From positions 1-57,984 of the forward strand of contig NZ_JABURL010000072.1 in the NCBI RefSeq assembly GCF_014762705.1: a DNA stretch of 57,984 bases, given 5' to 3'. The DNA comes from Cyclobacterium sp. Its GTDB lineage: Bacteria > Bacteroidota > Bacteroidia > Cytophagales > Cyclobacteriaceae. Below, piece by piece: positions 54,746 to 57,984 of the stretch (position 1 is the first letter of the stretch; each line of letters opens with the position of its first letter). Made by a program: the position numbers and the translations under genes. The notes under the pieces were generated by a model. The model worked only from the letters and a program-made list of their open reading frames with translations, made no database searches and had not been told where the DNA came from.

Positions 54746-55894
54746 TTAAAGTGCTGTGAGATAAATGGTTTCAAAATCCTTTTGGCTAACAGGCTTGGGA
54801 TTGTTTGGGTGACAAAAATCGGCAATCGCCAAAGCAGAAAGGGTAGGAATATGGAATTTATTAACACCTATTCCGGAAAGATGGGTCGGTAAGGCTAATT
54901 TCACATTCAATTCTTTGATAAAACCGCTTAATTGATGCCCTTCTCCTTTGTTAAAACCTAACTTAAGCGCCATTTGATCAAACCTTTCTTCGCTGCCTTC
55001 ATAATTGAAATCAAGACCATATGGTAAATTTACCGCATTTGCCAGACCATGGTGGGTGTCCAGTAAACTGGACAAGGGATGGGCAAGGCTGTGAACAATT
55101 CCGAGACCTTTCTGGAAGGCTATGGCCCCCATCATGGAAGCCATCAACATTTTACTTCTGGAAAGTAGATCAGGTTGTAACGTAGCCTTTTCCAAAGATT
55201 CTCCAATCAATTGAATCCCCTCTAAGGCAATCCCACTACACATCGGGTGCCAGTTTTTTGACAAATAAGCTTCAATATTGTGGGTAAGCGCATCCATGCC
55301 TGTGGCCGCTGTCACAAAAGGAGGCAAATCCAAGGTCAACTGTGGATCGGCAAAAACCATTTTTGCCATTAATGAAGGGGCGAAGAGTATCCTTTTCTTC
55401 TTGCTTTCATCCTCTGAAATGATGGCACTTCTGCCGACCTCACTTCCGGTGCCGGCTGTTGTTGGAACAGTGATAAAATGGGGGATTGGCTCAGTAACGT
55501 ATTGATCGCCTCCGATCAAATCATCATAATCAAACAAATCCCTATGGTGGTTGATACTTAAGGCAATGGCCCTGGAAACATCCAGTGCCACTCCTCCCCC
55601 AATCCCTACAATAGCATCTCTCTGTGTAGATTGATACTGTTCTTTTCCCTTAAGCACATCTGATTTTACGGGATTTTTATGTACATCCGAAAAAATGGCT
55701 ACAGCAATACCAGCGCGGGAGAGATCAGCGGTTATTTTTTTAAAAAAATCCAGTTCTTTTACCAAAGGATCGGTAACCAAAAGAGGACGGCTTAGATGAT
55801 GGGCTTTCAGGTATTCCGCAAGCTCCGCAATAACCCCTACTCCAAATCGGATCTGGGTGGGGAAATTAAAGTTGAATTTATCTTGTATATTCAT
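54746..55894 (-). CDS. Iron-containing alcohol dehydrogenase
   Basis: The 382-residue enzyme is a group III, metal-dependent alcohol dehydrogenase. NAD-binding IGGGVALDVSRAIA and PTTAGTGSEVGRSAI are clear, and the metal-binding His block is HSLAHPLSSLLDTHHGLANA. It lies 3 bases before the amidotransferase-like gene and 39 bases after the ligase gene. In the putrescine pathway this slot is filled by an amine oxidase (PuuB), so its presence argues for a substrate with a hydroxyl, such as ethanolamine. That reading is an inference. Confidence 0.92.
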   Translation of the reverse strand: MNIQDKFNFNFPTQIRFGVGVIAELAEYLKAHHLSRPLLVTDPLVKELDFFKKITADLSRAGIAVAIFSDVHKNPVKSDVLKGKEQYQSTQRDAIVGIGGGVALDVSRAIALSINHHRDLFDYDDLIGGDQYVTEPIPHFITVPTTAGTGSEVGRSAIISEDESKKKRILFAPSLMAKMVFADPQLTLDLPPFVTAATGMDALTHNIEAYLSKNWHPMCSGIALEGIQLIGESLEKATLQPDLLSRSKMLMASMMGAIAFQKGLGIVHSLAHPLSSLLDTHHGLANAVNLPYGLDFNYEGSEERFDQMALKLGFNKGEGHQLSGFIKELNVKLALPTHLSGIGVNKFHIPTLSALAIADFCHPNNPKPVSQKDFETIYLTAL

Positions 55895-55933
55895 TTTTTG
55901 TAAGGTAATAAATAGGGGTGTTTTTTGTAAAAA

Positions 55934-57298
55934 TCAGATGATTTCAAAATATCTTTTTCTTTCCCAATCGGTAACTTTAGCATCAAATTCCCTGCACTCC
56001 CATTCTCTGGTTTTACAGAAATGCTGGACAAAAGCTTCTCCAAAAAGGTCATTGGCCAAATCGGAATTTTTCATTAGGCTGCTGGCTTCTTTTAGGGAAG
56101 TAGGTATGGTTCCATTTGAAAAGTCTTTGTATCCATTACCGACAGTCGCTGTTTTATTCAATTCCAACTGCTGCTCAATTCCATATAATCCGGCTGCCAG
56201 ACAAGCGGCCATGGCCAGATAAGGGTTGACATCCGAGCCAATTACCCTGGTTTCCAGGCGGGTAGATTTTTTTCCACCAGATAGGACCCTCAGGGCAGTA
56301 GTCCGATTATCTCTCGCCCATGTAAGGGTTGTTGGTGCCCAGGCTCCTTCCACCAGCCTTTTGTAGCTATTTATGGTGGGCGCAAACATGGGAAGCATAT
56401 AGGGCAGACAGTGCAATTGACCAGCAATATACTGTTCCATCACTTTGCTCATCTGCCATTTCCCCTCTGGCTCATAGAAAAGGTTATTTTCAAGGTTTTT
56501 GTCCCAAAGGCTTTGGTGGACATGTCCTCCGTTTCCGGGAAGTGTCTCAGACCACTTGGCCATGAAGGTGGCCATCAATCCATGCTTGTAGGCAATTTCC
56601 TTTACGCTGGTTTTAAACAAAACTGCCCGGTCTGCAGCCAGGAGAATTTCGCTGTATTGAATTGCCGCTTCGTACACGCCAGGGCCTGTTTCGGTATGTA
56701 AACCTTCCAAAGGAATGTCAAACTTACGGCAGAGGTCAAACAAGTCATTGAAATATTCGCTTTTCAAAGAGGCCCTTAGAATTGAATAACCAAACATTCC
56801 CGGTGTCATGGGTTTGGCCAGATCCGGTTGCTCATTTCCAAAAGCTTCCGGGGTAACTTCAAAGTTAAACCATTCAAATTCCTGAGAGAATTGAGGCATA
56901 AATCCGGCATCCAGTGCTTTTTGTTTAATTCGCTTTAATAATGACCGCGGGCAAACCAAAGCTCCCTGCTCCTTGTCCTTTTCAAAATCAGCCAGAAAAA
57001 ATGGCATGTCCTGATCCCAGGGGATTTGTCTTTGGGTAGACAGATCTATCCGGGCCTGAAAATCCGGATAGCCTGTATGCCAACCTGTGACGGAAACATT
57101 ATCATAAGATTTATCCTCCATATCCCAGCCAAACACCACAGCACAAAAGCCCAAGCCCCCATCCAGCATGGAAATAAATTTATCCAGGGATACTACCTTT
57201 CCCCTCAAAACCCCATCAATATCTACTATTGCCAATTTAATCTTGTTACAGGATTTGGCTTTCAATTCTTCAATAAGACCTTCTTTTGTAGTTTTCAT
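55934..57298 (-). CDS. Glutamine synthetase family ligase, gamma-glutamyl-amine synthetase candidate
   Basis: The 454-residue protein has the glutamine synthetase catalytic fold: SQEFEWFNFE with paired glutamates, EGLHTETGPGVYEAA, the ATP/His site GNGGHVHQSL, and DNRTTALRV. It lacks the strict GlnA residues typical of nitrogen assimilation and resembles PuuA-like enzymes that join glutamate to an amine. Placed between an ethanolamine-type permease and an alcohol dehydrogenase, gamma-glutamylation of ethanolamine is the most economical proposal, as reported for GlnA4 of Streptomyces coelicolor. Putrescine or another amine cannot be excluded. Confidence 0.9.
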   Translation of the reverse strand: MKTTKEGLIEELKAKSCNKIKLAIVDIDGVLRGKVVSLDKFISMLDGGLGFCAVVFGWDMEDKSYDNVSVTGWHTGYPDFQARIDLSTQRQIPWDQDMPFFLADFEKDKEQGALVCPRSLLKRIKQKALDAGFMPQFSQEFEWFNFEVTPEAFGNEQPDLAKPMTPGMFGYSILRASLKSEYFNDLFDLCRKFDIPLEGLHTETGPGVYEAAIQYSEILLAADRAVLFKTSVKEIAYKHGLMATFMAKWSETLPGNGGHVHQSLWDKNLENNLFYEPEGKWQMSKVMEQYIAGQLHCLPYMLPMFAPTINSYKRLVEGAWAPTTLTWARDNRTTALRVLSGGKKSTRLETRVIGSDVNPYLAMAACLAAGLYGIEQQLELNKTATVGNGYKDFSNGTIPTSLKEASSLMKNSDLANDLFGEAFVQHFCKTREWECREFDAKVTDWERKRYFEII

Positions 57299-57304
57299 GT
57301 GCTG

Positions 57305-57984
57305 TCAGGCTTTGTGAATAAATAATTTGAAAAACAGGTAGGACCCCAGGAGCATGGCGAAAAATATCAAGGCCAGATTAAAATTGTAAATAACCATCGC
57401 AATCATTGATATACTTGCAATAATCAACGCTACCACAGGGAATAGCGGGTAAAAAGGAACTTTAAAAGGCCGATCCAGATCAGGTTCATTTTTTCTAAGT
57501 TTTAAACAGGCAATCATCGATAAGATGTAAAGGCCCAAAGCACCAAATACAGCGATGGTGATGATTTCACCCGTCTTGCCTGTTAGCAAAGCAATGATTC
57601 CAATGAGCATGTTAAACAGCAGGGCATTGCCCGGGGTCTTAAATCGTTTATTCACCTTGCCAATTGCCTTGGGGGCATACCCCACTCTTCCAAACTCAAA
57701 GGTGGTTCGGCCAGCTGCCAAAATGATCCCATTAAAAGAAGCCACCAGGCCGAATAGCGCAATGAAGGTTAAGATTTGATAATTCCAGTGTCCTTCTCCT
57801 ACCACCATGCTCATAGCCAGGGGCAAGGGAGAGTCTGAAGCAATTCCTGAATCATCTGGGTATACAATGGCCTCCCATCTACCAACTCCAACTGAAGACG
57901 CAAAAGACAAAATGCAGAGAATTACCATGGTAAGCAAAGCAAAACCAACGCCATTCAAAATGTTTTTCTGTGGATTTATAGTTT
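57305..57984 (-). CDS. APC-family amine permease, ethanolamine-permease-like (partial)
   Basis: The gene runs off the right edge: the frame is open to 57984 with no stop, so the N-terminal half is missing and no true start is visible. About 226 codons remain, with five or six membrane segments. ASFNGIILAAGRTTFEFGRV and GYAPKAIGKVNKRFKTPGNA, followed by LTGKTGEIITI, are close to what I know of proton-driven ethanolamine permeases (Eat) of proteobacteria. It is the first visible gene of the five-gene operon, 6 bases before the ligase gene, and probably imports the substrate. Confidence 0.87.
   Translation of the reverse strand, partial: TINPQKNILNGVGFALLTMVILCILSFASSVGVGRWEAIVYPDDSGIASDSPLPLAMSMVVGEGHWNYQILTFIALFGLVASFNGIILAAGRTTFEFGRVGYAPKAIGKVNKRFKTPGNALLFNMLIGIIALLTGKTGEIITIAVFGALGLYILSMIACLKLRKNEPDLDRPFKVPFYPLFPVVALIIASISMIAMVIYNFNLALIFFAMLLGSYLFFKLFIHKA

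Noticed and set aside
52622-57984. A straightforward putrescine (Puu) degradation operon.
   Set aside because: The oxidase PuuB is missing and an iron alcohol dehydrogenase is in its place; the permease fragment looks like an ethanolamine permease. Putrescine remains only a fallback.
1-57984. CRISPR arrays, insertion sequences, prophage or defence islands.
   Set aside because: No regularly spaced direct repeats, transposase or integrase motifs, or known defence genes were seen on either strand.

Overview
The window looks like chromosomal DNA from a member of the Bacteroidota, most likely order Cytophagales and close to the Cyclobacteriaceae. The signs are a SusC/SusD outer-membrane pair, the run parA-parB-DUF5683-dapB-lepB, an rpsF-rpsR-rplI operon without priB or ssb, GSCFA and DUF4230 family proteins, and a textbook Bacteroidota promoter (TTTG-N19-TAnnTTTG) before rpsF. 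The taxon is inferred from gene content only. I saw no insertion sequence, prophage, CRISPR array or rRNA. One tRNA gene (Val, GAC) is present.

Layout, left to right. 1-4022: tail of a membrane protein, tRNA-Val, the co-chaperone pair cbpA/cbpM, an HtpX-like protease with LemA, and a small anchored protein. 4076-6696: a two-subunit molybdenum hydroxylase of the isoquinoline 1-oxidoreductase type. 7108-12391 (+): a tightly overlapping four-gene envelope operon (DUF5675 protein, six-helix membrane protein with a muramidase domain, DUF4230 lipoprotein, large DUF4230-like protein). 12407-20823 (-): a seven-gene operon with an alpha/beta hydrolase, an acetoacetate-decarboxylase-family enzyme, two small membrane proteins, a patatin, a membrane-anchored metallophosphoesterase and a cholesterol-oxidase-like GMC oxidoreductase. 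20974-40338: mostly housekeeping genes (priA, a DUF255 protein, a GSCFA protein, ribosomal proteins, apaG, ung, lepB, dapB, parAB, yidC, pyrG).

40535-57984 (-) is catabolic. First comes a sugar-acid module (FAH-family enzyme, GntP permease, KDPG/KDPGal aldolase, 2-keto-3-deoxygalactonokinase). Next is a Tat-exported phosphocholine-type phospholipase C downstream of a SusC/SusD pair. Last is a five-gene operon encoding an ethanolamine-permease-like transporter (cut by the window edge), a glutamine-synthetase-like ligase, an iron alcohol dehydrogenase, a class I glutamine-amidotransferase-like hydrolase and an aldehyde dehydrogenase.

Three parts deserve most attention. (1) The ethanolamine-type operon contains an alcohol dehydrogenase where the putrescine (Puu) pathway has an amine oxidase. 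It can be read as a gamma-glutamylation route for ethanolamine, and the neighbouring SusCD-phospholipase C could supply the head group. (2) The seven-gene lipid/sterol-like operon contains a patatin and a GMC oxidoreductase that appear to share a homologous C-terminal domain. (3) The envelope operon couples a muramidase, a DUF5675 protein with an L,D-transpeptidase-like His...Gly-Cys motif, and two DUF4230-type proteins. All functional proposals for these three systems are inferences from motifs and context.
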